Shown in pieces: positions 5,756 through 5,917 of a DNA stretch of 5,917 nt. Every line of letters begins with the position of its first letter. Within the stretch, counting starts at the first letter, position 1. A program made the position numbers and the translations under genes. The DNA is from Bacteroidota bacterium (GTDB taxonomy: Bacteria > Bacteroidota > Bacteroidia > Bacteroidales > PUMT01). The stretch lies in contig PXAP01000356.1 in NCBI GenBank assembly GCA_003567115.1, positions 1 through 5,917 on the forward strand, read 5' to 3'. The notes below the pieces were generated by a model. It saw only the letters and a list, made by a program, of their open reading frames with translations. It was not told the DNA's origin and did no database searches.

Positions 5756-5917
5756 TTATATCTCCATATTTTTGTTTTTCTGCAGACATATGATACACCA
5801 TATACCTTTATACCAAGGTTGCCGGTAACCCTCAAGCATTACCTGCCTGAACTCTTCAGGGGTAACAATTCCGGGGTTGTTATGTGCCTGCACGATGGGC
5901 CATATCTGCGGTTTTCC
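5756..5917 (-). CDS. C-terminal end of a probable TIM-barrel sugar-active protein (runs in from right edge)
   Basis: A reading frame open from base 5917 ends at TAA 5758-5756, giving 53 residues. It contains IWPIVQAHNNPGIVTPEEF followed by RQVMLEGYRQPWYKGI. From memory, a VQAHN...PEEF...GxxGIMxF arrangement is typical of the last strands of glycoside-hydrolase-like TIM barrels, so I call it the C-terminus of such a protein with modest confidence. The final 14 residues (WCIICLQKNKNMEI) look unlike the family, and a one-base frameshift near 5801 would give GIMVYHMSAEKQ instead. The stop lies 34 bases before the strong terminator, which supports this as the true gene end. The rest of the gene is outside the window, so function cannot be settled. 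Confidence 0.55.
   Translation of the reverse strand, partial: GKPQIWPIVQAHNNPGIVTPEEFRQVMLEGYRQPWYKGIWCIICLQKNKNMEI

Noticed and set aside
5604..5801. Separate 65-residue minus-strand gene
   Set aside because: It overlaps the right-edge gene and runs through the terminator hairpin; only its first residues matter, as a possible frameshifted tail.
1..5917. tRNA, rRNA, transposase or phage genes
   Set aside because: No such sequence or protein was seen on either strand.

Overview
The window looks like a carbohydrate-related accessory region of a member of the Bacteroidota. This rests on the gene families, on A/T-rich spacers without clear Shine-Dalgarno sites, and on promoter candidates closer to the Bacteroidota TTTG / TAnnTTTG type than to the sigma-70 type. 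The species cannot be told from the sequence. Almost every product carries an export signal (Sec, lipoprotein or Tat), so the products act in the periplasm or on the cell surface.

Left to right: (1) the start of a minus-strand lipoprotein of the amidohydrolase type runs off the left edge (1-186). (2) A short divergent spacer (187-270) leads into three plus-strand genes: a secreted BNR_4-type beta-propeller protein (271-1641), a secreted DUF1080 / 3-keto-disaccharide hydrolase-like protein (1763-2359), and a short N-terminal piece of a TIM-barrel glycoside-hydrolase-like protein (2445-2969). (3) A convergent spacer (2970-3123) holds repeated CCTGC-TTTT-GCAGG hairpins. (4) Two minus-strand genes follow: a Tat-exported metallophosphoesterase resembling ADP-ribose/CDP-alcohol diphosphatases (3124-4035), and a Tat-type lipoprotein oxidoreductase of the Gfo/Idh/MocA family (4241-5581). 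(5) A spacer with a perfect 14-bp palindrome and a strong bidirectional terminator separates these from the 3' end of another minus-strand gene (5756-5917). That last gene is probably also a sugar-active TIM-barrel protein, and its last codons may be frameshifted.

How they may work together (inference): Gfo/Idh/MocA oxidoreductases can oxidise a sugar C3 hydroxyl to a ketone, and DUF1080 proteins are known to cleave 3-keto-glycosides. Both are exported here, with a propeller protein from a family that includes polysaccharide lyases. This suggests periplasmic breakdown of an unusual glycan or glycoside by the keto-sugar route. The two genes are on opposite strands about 1.9 kb apart, so joint action is not proven. 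I found no phage, CRISPR, transposase, rRNA or tRNA genes. Every family is recognisable; the less ordinary points are the truncated hydrolase gene, the hairpin repeats next to it, the palindrome and the possible frameshift at the right edge.
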